A DNA stretch of 64,000 nt, from positions 27,213 through 91,212 of the forward strand of contig NZ_FNZE01000018.1 of assembly GCF_900109175.1 (NCBI RefSeq), given 5' to 3'. Position numbers and translations under genes: made by a program. This DNA is from Pseudomonas linyingensis (lineage in GTDB: Bacteria; Pseudomonadota; Gammaproteobacteria; Pseudomonadales; Pseudomonadaceae). Below the pieces are notes generated by a model. The model saw only the letters and a program-made list of their open reading frames with translations, did no database searches and had not been told where the DNA came from. Shown here piece by piece: positions 7,517-16,002 of the stretch (position 1 is the stretch's first letter; each line of letters begins with the position of its first letter).

Positions 7517-8998
7517 TCAGGCGCTGACGGCGACTTTCTCGACGGCGGCTTCCGTCTTCTGCCAGGGAGCCTGCAGCCTGCTCCAGCACGGATTGTTCAG
7601 GGTCATGTCCATGTCACGGGCGAAGATGGCGAAGCCGTCGAAGCCGTGGTACGGGCCGGAGTAGTCCCAGGAGTGCATCTGGCGGAAGGGGATGCCCATC
7701 TTCTGGAAGATGAACTTTTCCTTGATGCCGGAGCCGATCAGGTCGGGCTTGACGCGCTTGACGAACTCTTCGAACTCGTAGCCGGTGACATCGTCGTACA
7801 GCAGGGTGGCGCTACCCATTTCCTTCATGGTGCGGTCGTAGTCGTCGTTGTGACCGAACTCGTAACCGGTACCGACCACTTCCATGCCCAGATCTTCGTA
7901 GGCACCGATCACGTGGCGCGGACGCAGGCCGCCGATGTAAAGCATGACGCGCTTGCCTTCCAGGCGCGGACGGTACTTGGCGACGACGGCTTCCCACTCG
8001 GCCTGGTACTTGGCAACCACTTCCTCGCACTTGGCCTGGATCGACTCGTCGAACTGGGCGGCGATGGCGCGCAGCGATTCGATGGTCTTGGTCGGGCCGA
8101 AGAAGTTGTATTCCATCCATGGGATACCGTACTTCTCTTCCATGTGACGGGAGATGTAGTTCATCGAGCGGTAGCAGTGCACCAGGTTCAGCTTGACCTT
8201 GGGGGTCAGCTCGATTTCGGCGATGGAACCGTCGCCGGACCACTGGGCCACCACGCGCAGGCCCATTTCTTCGAGCAGGATGCGCGAGGACCAGGCGTCG
8301 CCACCGATGTTGTAATCACCGATGATGGCCACGTCGTAGGGGGTGGTCTGGAAGGAGGTGTCTTCGTCGCGGGCGCCCAGCACCCAGTCGCGCACCGCGT
8401 CGTTGGCGATGTGGTGGCCGAGGGACTGCGACACGCCGCGGAAGCCTTCGCAACGCACCGGAACCACGGTGGTGTCGTGCTCGGCGGCCTTCTTCTTGGC
8501 GACCGCCTCGATGTCGTCGCCGATCAGACCGATCGGGCACTCGGACTGGATGGAGACACCCTTGTTCAGCGGGAACAGGGTTTCGACTTCGTCGATCAGC
8601 TTGGCCAGCTTCTTGTCGCCGCCGAAGACGATGTCCTTCTCCTGGAAGTCGGAGGTGAAGTTCATGGTGACGAAGGCGTTCACGCCGGTGGTGCCGATGT
8701 AGTAGTTACGACGGCCCGCACGCGAATACTGCCCGCAGCCCACCGGGCCGTGGGAGATGTGGATCATGTCCTTGATCGGACCCCAGACCACACCCTTGGA
8801 GCCGGCGTAGGCGCAGCCGCGGATGGTCATCAGACCCGGCAGCGACTTCTTGTTGGAGGTGATGCACTTCTTCGATTGTTCCAGGGTCGGATCGTTCGGA
8901 GACAGGTGCTTCGCGCGGTCCTTGCGGGCCTTCTCGGGATAGACTTCCAGGACTTCCTGGATGAGGCTTTCGACCTCTTCGCGTGACATACCGGACAT
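7517..8998 (-). CDS. nifD: NifD, nitrogenase MoFe protein alpha subunit
   Basis: A 493-residue protein, nearly identical in length to A. vinelandii NifD. P-cluster ligands C62, C88 and C154 are present, FeMo-co ligands C275 and H442 are present, and H195, which hydrogen-bonds the cofactor, is present. It catalyses dinitrogen reduction together with NifK, receiving electrons from NifH. The ATG at 8998 is preceded by GAGGAG at eight bases. The region is typical of a Mo nitrogenase; nothing suggests a VnfD or AnfD, which would diverge and be accompanied by a delta-subunit gene. Confidence 0.98.
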   Translation of the reverse strand: MSGMSREEVESLIQEVLEVYPEKARKDRAKHLSPNDPTLEQSKKCITSNKKSLPGLMTIRGCAYAGSKGVVWGPIKDMIHISHGPVGCGQYSRAGRRNYYIGTTGVNAFVTMNFTSDFQEKDIVFGGDKKLAKLIDEVETLFPLNKGVSIQSECPIGLIGDDIEAVAKKKAAEHDTTVVPVRCEGFRGVSQSLGHHIANDAVRDWVLGARDEDTSFQTTPYDVAIIGDYNIGGDAWSSRILLEEMGLRVVAQWSGDGSIAEIELTPKVKLNLVHCYRSMNYISRHMEEKYGIPWMEYNFFGPTKTIESLRAIAAQFDESIQAKCEEVVAKYQAEWEAVVAKYRPRLEGKRVMLYIGGLRPRHVIGAYEDLGMEVVGTGYEFGHNDDYDRTMKEMGSATLLYDDVTGYEFEEFVKRVKPDLIGSGIKEKFIFQKMGIPFRQMHSWDYSGPYHGFDGFAIFARDMDMTLNNPCWSRLQAPWQKTEAAVEKVAVSA

Positions 8999-9043
8999 GG
9001 GTATGACTCCTCTTGCCTTGCGTTCATATGCGGGTAACGGACC

Positions 9044-9072
9044 AGTCGCACTGCGCGCCGCGCAGTGCGACT
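9044..9072. other. Perfect 14-bp hairpin between nifH and nifD
   Basis: AGTCGCACTGCGCG, one C, then its exact complement. No T-run follows. Hairpins at this place are known in diazotrophs and are thought to protect the 3' end of a nifH-only transcript, which would help give the needed excess of NifH. Confidence 0.7.
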
Positions 9073-9120
9073 ATCCGGCAGGGCCCATCTGCCCTGCCCC
9101 GTCCTGCTGCAACGGTGCGA

Positions 9121-10182
<1,062 letters not shown>

Positions 10183-10262
10183 TTATCCGCCGTATCAATG
10201 GCGACAACCCAACAAACTCCCCGAAACCTCGGGAACACTCTTATCAGTGAACTTTGCGCAGT

Positions 10263-10278
10263 TGTGGCAAACACGACA
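10263..10278. promoter_or_regulatory. NifA upstream activator sequence between nifH and the SIR2-like gene
   Basis: TGTGGCAAACACGACA fits TGT-N10-ACA exactly. It lies 106 bases upstream of the plus-strand -24/-12 element at 10384 and about 170 bases upstream of the nifH -24 box, so it can serve both directions. A perfect 12-bp palindrome, CGACAATTGTCG, overlaps its right end (10274-10285). I found no second perfect NifA site in the gap 10003-10445. Confidence 0.75.
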
Positions 10279-10383
10279 ATTGTCGCGAAGCAACTCGCTC
10301 TCTCCAGTCAATTGGCGTCCAGCCAACTTCCCGGCATTCAATAAATCTTTTCAAGATCAAGGAGTTGTGACGATCACGCAAAG

Positions 10384-10399
10384 TGGCGCGGATATTGCG
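10384..10399 (+). promoter_or_regulatory. Sigma-54 promoter of the SIR2-like operon
   Basis: TGGCGCGGATATTGCG matches TGGCACG-N4-TTGC with one change and correct GG-N10-GC spacing. The predicted start is near 10411, about 35 bases before the GTG start codon at 10446. Confidence 0.75.
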
Positions 10400-10445
10400 A
10401 TTGGACTCTGCAGCAGTACGCCCCTATTCCCAGCAGGAGAGTCCA

Positions 10446-11342
10446 GTGAACAGCAGCCAGATAAAGGAGATCCTTGCCCAGCTCGGCAGCGGCGACATCG
10501 TTCCCTACCTGGGCCCCGGCGTCCTCGACGGCGTGGTCGACCGCCTGAGCGGCCAGCCGATCCCCGCCGACAGCGACAGCCTGATCCTCGCCATGACCGG
10601 CGGCCAGCCGATGTCGCCGCGGCTGATGTACGAGTTCCCGCGCGCGGCCATGCATCTGGAGAACAAGAAGGGCCGCAGCTTCATCGAGCGCTTCCTGACC
10701 CAGACCTACGGCGGCGACAACTGGACGCCCTCGCCCGTGCACCAGTGGCTGGCCGATCTGCAGCTGCCCTACATCATCGACTGCAACCGCGACACCCAGC
10801 TGCAGCGCTGCTATGCCGACCGCGCCCACACCCTGGTGGTCGGCGCCGCGCGCCTGGCCGGCACGCCCTACCGCTTCGACCTCTACCAGGGCGAGGCCGG
10901 CCAGTACCGGCCGATCAGCCTGGCCGAGGTGGATACGGCGCTGCCGGTGCTGTTCAAGCCGCTGGGCACGCCGCTGCCCAAGCCCGGCTACGTCGCCTCG
11001 GATGCCGACTTCGTCGACTACATCACCGAGCTGATGGGCGGCTTCGCAGTGCCGGCCTGGGTCAAGCTCAAGCGCCGCAACAAGCGCTACCTGTTCCTCG
11101 GCATGCCGTTCAACCGCGACACCGAGCGCATGGTGATGAGCGACCTGATCCACGACGCCGCCGAGCCTGCCGGCTGGGCGCTGATCGCCGAACCGGGCAA
11201 CAGCGCGCGCAAGCTCTGCGCGCGCAAGCACGTGCAACTGATCGAGGCCGACTGGAGCAGCCTGTTCGCCCTCGGCACCCCCGACACCGCCGCCCACGTC
11301 CCTACCGGCGGCCTGAATCCCTTGACCGACATGAGAACCTGA
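10446..11342 (+). CDS. SIR2-like domain protein divergent from nifH
   Basis: A 298-residue protein with an N-terminal SIR2-like fold signature: GSGDIVPYLGPGVL (about 14-27) resembles the NAD-binding glycine loop, and later segments (FIERFL, YIIDCNRD) are typical of the SIR2_2 group. The GTG at 10446 follows AGGAG at seven bases. The longer ATG-like start at 10383 would lie inside the sigma-54 promoter. The catalytic His of classic sirtuins is not obvious, so NAD binding or hydrolysis is inferred only from the fold. Promoter and NifA site imply expression with nitrogenase, and a gene of unknown function follows 2 bases later. The substrate is unknown. Confidence 0.7.
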   Translation: MNSSQIKEILAQLGSGDIVPYLGPGVLDGVVDRLSGQPIPADSDSLILAMTGGQPMSPRLMYEFPRAAMHLENKKGRSFIERFLTQTYGGDNWTPSPVHQWLADLQLPYIIDCNRDTQLQRCYADRAHTLVVGAARLAGTPYRFDLYQGEAGQYRPISLAEVDTALPVLFKPLGTPLPKPGYVASDADFVDYITELMGGFAVPAWVKLKRRNKRYLFLGMPFNRDTERMVMSDLIHDAAEPAGWALIAEPGNSARKLCARKHVQLIEADWSSLFALGTPDTAAHVPTGGLNPLTDMRT

Positions 11343-11344
11343 CC

Positions 11345-11908
11345 ATGCTGCTGAAAACCTACGAAGCCCAAAACCTGCTGTGCAACCTGAGCGTCCTCGG
11401 CGCCACCAGCCGCACCGACACCTATGCCTTCCGCGGCGACCTGGTCGTGACCGAAGGCGATATCGCCGACGATGCCGGCCGTCGCCTGCCGCCGACCGCG
11501 GTGGTCAAGCAGGCCGTCGTGCTCGCCGTCGGCGACAAGCTGACCATGGTCGCCGGTGGCCTGGTGCACCTGGCCGATCTGCCGCTGTTCATCGAGCGCT
11601 ATCGCGGCGATCTGGCCGCCGAGGTCAGCGTGCTGTTCTACGTCGAGGACCTGACCAAGGCGCTCATCACCGAGCTGGACGGCGTGAAGATGATCCTCCT
11701 GCCGCACGAGGAAGGCGCCATCTGGAACACCCTGATGGGCGACCTGCGCCTGGACAAGGAAGACTTCAAGGGCCAGAGCGCCGAAGACAAGGTGATCACC
11801 CAGTACGAGGCCCTGAAGACCTTCAAGCCGAAGCTGGAAACCATCGCCTTCGAGACCGCCCTGACCTTCGTCAGCAAGATCCAGCGCGAGCATCGCGGTC
11901 CGGTCTGA
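11345..11908 (+). CDS. Conserved protein of unknown function, co-transcribed with the SIR2-like gene
   Basis: A 187-residue soluble protein that I do not recognise. It has no signal peptide, no membrane segment, and one cysteine (LLCNLS near the N terminus). The central part (AVVLAVGDKLTMVAGGLVHLADL) reads as beta-rich. The C-terminal 60 residues are charged and helical. It begins 2 bases after the SIR2-like stop and ends before a MITE and an intrinsic terminator, so the two genes form one NifA-type operon. A structural or assembly role around nitrogenase is possible but unsupported by motifs. Confidence 0.7.
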   Translation: MLLKTYEAQNLLCNLSVLGATSRTDTYAFRGDLVVTEGDIADDAGRRLPPTAVVKQAVVLAVGDKLTMVAGGLVHLADLPLFIERYRGDLAAEVSVLFYVEDLTKALITELDGVKMILLPHEEGAIWNTLMGDLRLDKEDFKGQSAEDKVITQYEALKTFKPKLETIAFETALTFVSKIQREHRGPV

Positions 11909-11922
11909 TTCATCTGCTCTAC

Positions 11923-12064
11923 AGAGCCTGTTCAGGATCTCGCGAGCTAGAGCCAGGCAAGGCGAAATCGGTTGAGGAAGCGGAGTTTACAAGTGGTAAA
12001 TGAGCATTCCGAAACCGATGTCAACGCAGCCAGGCCGACGCGCAGCAGATCCTGAATAGGCTCT
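11923..12064. mobile_element. MITE-like element, 142 bp
   Basis: The ends AGAGCCTGTTCAGGATCT (11923-11940) and AGATCCTGAATAGGCTCT (12047-12064) are 18-bp inverted repeats with one mismatch. The interior has no credible coding frame and shares several blocks with the degraded element at 3395-3523. It sits between the 187-residue gene and its terminator. No obvious target-site duplication could be read. Confidence 0.75.
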
Positions 12065-12089
12065 CAGTGTCCCGCTAGGCCGATAAGCC

Positions 12090-12117
12090 ACTCCCCCGCT
12101 CCAGGGGGAGTTTTTCT
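12090..12117 (+). terminator. Intrinsic terminator after the SIR2-like operon
   Basis: ACTCCCCC and GGGGGAGT form an 8-bp stem with a six-base loop, followed by TTTTCTT. It ends plus-strand transcription before the convergent XRE gene. Confidence 0.85.
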
Positions 12118-12126
12118 TTGCGCCAA

Positions 12127-12864
12127 TCAACGCGGACGGCGCAACGCGGTAAACGCCCCCAGTTCCCACTCACGCAGCGCCAGCAGCAGCCCGCAGCCGT
12201 GGCGCTTGCCCAGCGGGGCGGCGAGACTCTCCTCGTGCAGTTCGGCGAACTTCTGCCGCAGCTTGCGGATCTCCGCCTGCAGGCGCGCCTGTGCCGACTC
12301 GGTGAGCATGCCGTGGGAGAACGCCAGCACCTCGTCGCTGCCGGCAAAGTCGCTGGCGAGGAAGTCGCCCAGGCCGCGACGGCGGAAGAACGCGCGGATC
12401 GGTCCAGCGGGCAGCCAGTCGAAGTCGCGCGCCACGTTGAGCCGTACGCGGTTGCCCGGCAGCAGCTGGATCAGGCGCAGGCGGTCGAGGCGCGCCAGGC
12501 GCTGGATGCACTCGGCCTCGCTGAGTCGGTATACGCTGAGCATGTCCGCCAAGGTCCACTGGTTGAGCACGCACACCGCCACCAGCAGCAGCTTCTCGTC
12601 GCCGATCAGCTCCTGCTCCTGGTCTTCACTGAGGGTGTGCAGGCGGCTTTCGCCGAGCGCCGCCTCCTGGGTCAGTTCGGCGAGGGTGAAGCCGAGCAGG
12701 TGGCTGATCTCCACCAGCCGTTCCAGACTGAAGCTGCCGCTGGCGAACAGGCGCTTGATGCTCGGCTCGGAAACGCCGAGGGCGCCGGCCAGGTCGCGGT
12801 AGGTCATGCCGTGGATCTTCAGGCGGCGCTTGAGGGTGGCCACCAGCTGGTCGAGTTCGCCCAT
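12127..12864 (-). CDS. XRE-family helix-turn-helix regulator
   Basis: A 245-residue protein. Residues about 5-60 form an XRE/Cro-type HTH (MTYRDLAGALGVSEPSIKRL). Residues 90-245 are a helical region of unassigned function containing a possible second winged-helix part (WTLADMLSVYRLSEAECIQRL). It diverges from the ceramidase-like gene across a 117-base gap and might regulate it. The start codon has no strong binding site; the HTH position supports it. The target is unknown. Confidence 0.75.
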   Translation of the reverse strand: MGELDQLVATLKRRLKIHGMTYRDLAGALGVSEPSIKRLFASGSFSLERLVEISHLLGFTLAELTQEAALGESRLHTLSEDQEQELIGDEKLLLVAVCVLNQWTLADMLSVYRLSEAECIQRLARLDRLRLIQLLPGNRVRLNVARDFDWLPAGPIRAFFRRRGLGDFLASDFAGSDEVLAFSHGMLTESAQARLQAEIRKLRQKFAELHEESLAAPLGKRHGCGLLLALREWELGAFTALRRPR

Positions 12865-12981
12865 GGAAAAAGTCGCATATTCCGATACTTTGCCGGTCAG
12901 TCTACGCGCCTTTTTCCGAAAAAGTTCAACCCTGCTTTGCCGGCAGGCATCCTGAGACCGTCCATTTCAGGGAGAAATGCC

Positions 12982-13812
12982 ATGAACCGCCTGTGCCATC
13001 ACCTGCCCCTCGTGCTCACCGCGCTGCTGACCGGCGCCGCCCTGCTCTACGGCCCCGTCGCCCAGCTGGCCAACTACCACGCCTTCGCCGACCAGAGCGA
13101 AGTCCTCGGCATCGCGCATTTCACCGACGTGCTGTCCAACCTCGGCTTCGCCCTGGTGGCGCTGTGGGGTCTGTGGCGCCTGGTGCCGGCGCGCCGCTCG
13201 GCCGCCCTCGTCCACGGCTGGCCCGGCTACTACCTGTTTCTCGTCGGCCTGCTGCTGACCGCCTTCGGCTCCAGCTGGTATCACCTCGATCCCGACAATG
13301 CGCGGCTGATCTGGGACCGCGTGCCCATCGCCCTGGCCAGCGGCGGTCTGCTCGCCGGGGTATGGGGCGACTGCCGGCAGCGCAGCAGCGCCCTGCTCGC
13401 CGGCGCGCTGGCGCTGGCAGCGCCGCTGAGCGTCGCCTGGTGGTACTGGACCGAGCTGGCCGGCGCCGACGACCTGCGCCCCTACCTGCTGCTGCAGGTG
13501 CTGCCGATCGTGCTGATCCCGCTGTGGCAGTGGCTGCACGGCCGCCCGCGTGGCGAGCGCCTGGCCTTCGCCGTCGCTCTGGCGCTGTACATCGTCGGCA
13601 AGTTTGCCGAACTGCTCGACCACCAGATCGCCGCGCTGCTCGGCCCGCTCAGCGGCCACACCCTCAAGCATCTGCTGTCCAGCGTCGCCACCGCCGTGGT
13701 GGTCGCCCAGCTAGTACGGCGCAGTAGCACTACGCTGCAGAAACCGCGCGCCCCGCTGGCCGCCGACACCGCCGCGGTGGCACCATCCCGGCACAGCACC
13801 CACCATCACTGA
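12982..13812 (+). CDS. Alkaline ceramidase-like (CREST superfamily) membrane hydrolase
   Basis: A 276-residue protein with about seven hydrophobic segments. The CREST pattern is visible: S and H in GSSWYHLDPDN (about 96-106), D in LIWDRVP just after, and the closing HTLKHLLSS pair of histidines (about 236-244). These form a zinc site in alkaline ceramidases and related membrane amidases. The tail is His-rich (STHHH). It starts after GGGAGAAATGCC and is followed 15 bases later by the Aas-like gene, so a role in lipid turnover fits. The exact substrate is not shown; bacterial members are mostly uncharacterised. Confidence 0.65.
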   Translation: MNRLCHHLPLVLTALLTGAALLYGPVAQLANYHAFADQSEVLGIAHFTDVLSNLGFALVALWGLWRLVPARRSAALVHGWPGYYLFLVGLLLTAFGSSWYHLDPDNARLIWDRVPIALASGGLLAGVWGDCRQRSSALLAGALALAAPLSVAWWYWTELAGADDLRPYLLLQVLPIVLIPLWQWLHGRPRGERLAFAVALALYIVGKFAELLDHQIAALLGPLSGHTLKHLLSSVATAVVVAQLVRRSSTTLQKPRAPLAADTAAVAPSRHSTHHH

Positions 13813-13827
13813 GGTCAGGGAACGATC

Positions 13828-16002
13828 ATGCTCAAGAACCTCCTGCGCCGCCTGTTCCAGGCCCTGTTGCGCGTCCGCGTCACCGGCGATCCCGAGGTGC
13901 TGCGCAACCCGCGCACGCTGATCGTCGCCAACCACGAGTCGTTCCTCGACGGCCTGCTGCTCGGCCTGTTCCTGCCGGTCGACGCGGTGTTCGTGGTGCA
14001 CACGCAGATCGCCAACCGTCCGCTGTTCCGCTGCCTGCTGTATTTCGTGCCGCACCTGGCGGTCGACTCGACCAGCCCGCTGGCGATCAAACAGATCGTC
14101 AAGCTGGTGGAGAGTGGCCGGCCGGTGATGATCTTCCCCGAGGGCCGCATCACCCGCACCGGCTCGCTGATGAAGGTCTACGACGGCGCTGCCTTCGTCG
14201 CCGCCAAGACCGGCGCGACCATCGTGCCGGTGCGCATCGACGGCGCCGCGCGCAGCTACTTCGGCCGACTGGCCGGGATCTATCCGCGTCGCGCGCTGCC
14301 GCAGGTGAGCATCGCCATCCAGCCGCGCCGCTACATCCCGATGCCCGAGCTGCCGTCGGCCAAACTGCGCCGCCGGCGTGCCGGCGAGCTGCTGCGCCAC
14401 ATCCTCCTCGACATGCTGGTCGCCACCCGCCCGCAGCGCACCCTGTTCGAGGCCTTCCTCGAGGCCAAAGCCACCTTCTGCGCCAACTACAAGCTGGTCG
14501 AGGACATCCGCCTGCAGGAGGAGTCCTACGGCTCGCTGCTGAAGATGGCTCTGGGCCTGGCCCGCCTGATGGCGCGCCACAGCGCACCGGGCGAAGTGGT
14601 CGGCGTGCTCACCCCCAACGCCGTGCCGACCCTCGGCCTGGTGCTCGGCCTGTCGTTGTCCGGGCGCATCCCCGCCATGCTCAACTACACCGCCGGCAGC
14701 GAGGGCCTGCGCGCCGCCTGCACCGCCGCCAACATCCACACCCTGGTCGCCTCGCGCACCTTCATCGACAAGGCGCGCCTCGGCCCTCTGCTCGAATGGC
14801 TCGACGGCGTCCGCGTGCTGTATCTGGAGGACCTCAAGAGCGAGCTGACTATCGCCGACCGCCTTTGGCTGCTCGCCCACCTGATCGTCCCGCGCCGCGC
14901 CGCGATGCCCCAGCAGCCCGACGATGCCGCGTTGGTGCTGTTCACCTCCGGCTCGGAAGGCAAGCCCAAGGGCGTGGTGCATTCGCACAATTCGCTGCTC
15001 TCCAACGTCGCCCAGGTGCGCGCGGTGGCCGACTTCACTCCGCTCGACAAGTTCATGATGGCGCTGCCGCTATTCCACTCCTTCGGCCTGACCTGCGGCG
15101 TGCTGCTGCCGCTGGTGTCCGGCTGCAAGGTGTTCCTCTACCCCAGTCCGCTGCACTACCGGATCATTCCGGAGATCGTCTACGACCGTGACTGCACCGT
15201 GCTGTTCGGCACCTCGACCTTCCTCGCCCACTACGGCAAGTTCGCCCACCCCTACGACTTCGGCCGCCTGCGCTACGTGGTCGCCGGCGCCGAGCGCCTC
15301 AACGACGAGGTACGCCAGCTGTGGATCGACAAGTTCGGCATCCGCATCCTCGAGGGCTACGGCGTCACCGAGTGCGCGCCGGTGGTGGCGGTCAACGTGC
15401 CGATGGCCTGCCGGCGCGGCAGCGTCGGCCAGCTGCTGCCCGGCATGCGCTACCAGCTCGAAGCGGTGCCCGGCATCGACCACGGCGGCGCGCTGCACGT
15501 GCAGGGACCGAACCTGATGAAGGGCTACCTGTTGTTCGACCAGCCCGGCATCATCCAGCCGCCGCCGGCCAGCAGCCCCGGCTGGTACGCCACCGGCGAC
15601 ATCGTCGAGTTCGACGCCGACGGCTTCCTGCACATCCGCGGCCGCCTCAAGCGCTTCGCCAAGCTGGCCGGCGAGATGATCTCGCTGGAAGTGGTCGAGC
15701 AGATCGCCGCCAGCGCCGCGCCGGGCAGCCTGCATGCCGCCTCGACACGCAGCGATGCCGCCAAGGGCGAGGCGCTGGTGCTGTTCACCAGCGCACCGGC
15801 GCTGAGTCGCGAGCAGCTGCTCGCCGCGGCGCGCAGCCTCGGCGCCCCGGAACTGGCGGTGCCGCGCGACATCCGCCACATCGCCGAGATACCCCTGCTC
15901 GGCTCCGGCAAGACCGACTACGTCGCCCTCAAGCGCCTGGCCGAGGCCGGCGCCGAGCGCCCCGCCCTCGCCGCGGACGCCAGCCAGGACAGCCCGACAT
16001 GA
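13828..16002 (+). CDS. aas: Bifunctional acyltransferase / acyl-ACP synthetase (Aas-like)
   Basis: A 724-residue protein close in length to E. coli Aas (719). Residues 1-190 are a PlsC-type acyltransferase with the HX4D motif NHESFLD and the FPEGRITRTG block. Residues 210-720 are an AMP-forming acyl-ligase with FTSGSEGKPKGV, GYGVTECAP and YATGDIVEFD. Aas re-acylates 2-acyl-lysophospholipids at the inner membrane using acyl-ACP that it makes itself. Its stop overlaps the start of the next gene (ATGA), which encodes the matching flippase. Together they should repair lysophospholipid. Confidence 0.85.
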   Translation: MLKNLLRRLFQALLRVRVTGDPEVLRNPRTLIVANHESFLDGLLLGLFLPVDAVFVVHTQIANRPLFRCLLYFVPHLAVDSTSPLAIKQIVKLVESGRPVMIFPEGRITRTGSLMKVYDGAAFVAAKTGATIVPVRIDGAARSYFGRLAGIYPRRALPQVSIAIQPRRYIPMPELPSAKLRRRRAGELLRHILLDMLVATRPQRTLFEAFLEAKATFCANYKLVEDIRLQEESYGSLLKMALGLARLMARHSAPGEVVGVLTPNAVPTLGLVLGLSLSGRIPAMLNYTAGSEGLRAACTAANIHTLVASRTFIDKARLGPLLEWLDGVRVLYLEDLKSELTIADRLWLLAHLIVPRRAAMPQQPDDAALVLFTSGSEGKPKGVVHSHNSLLSNVAQVRAVADFTPLDKFMMALPLFHSFGLTCGVLLPLVSGCKVFLYPSPLHYRIIPEIVYDRDCTVLFGTSTFLAHYGKFAHPYDFGRLRYVVAGAERLNDEVRQLWIDKFGIRILEGYGVTECAPVVAVNVPMACRRGSVGQLLPGMRYQLEAVPGIDHGGALHVQGPNLMKGYLLFDQPGIIQPPPASSPGWYATGDIVEFDADGFLHIRGRLKRFAKLAGEMISLEVVEQIAASAAPGSLHAASTRSDAAKGEALVLFTSAPALSREQLLAAARSLGAPELAVPRDIRHIAEIPLLGSGKTDYVALKRLAEAGAERPALAADASQDSPT

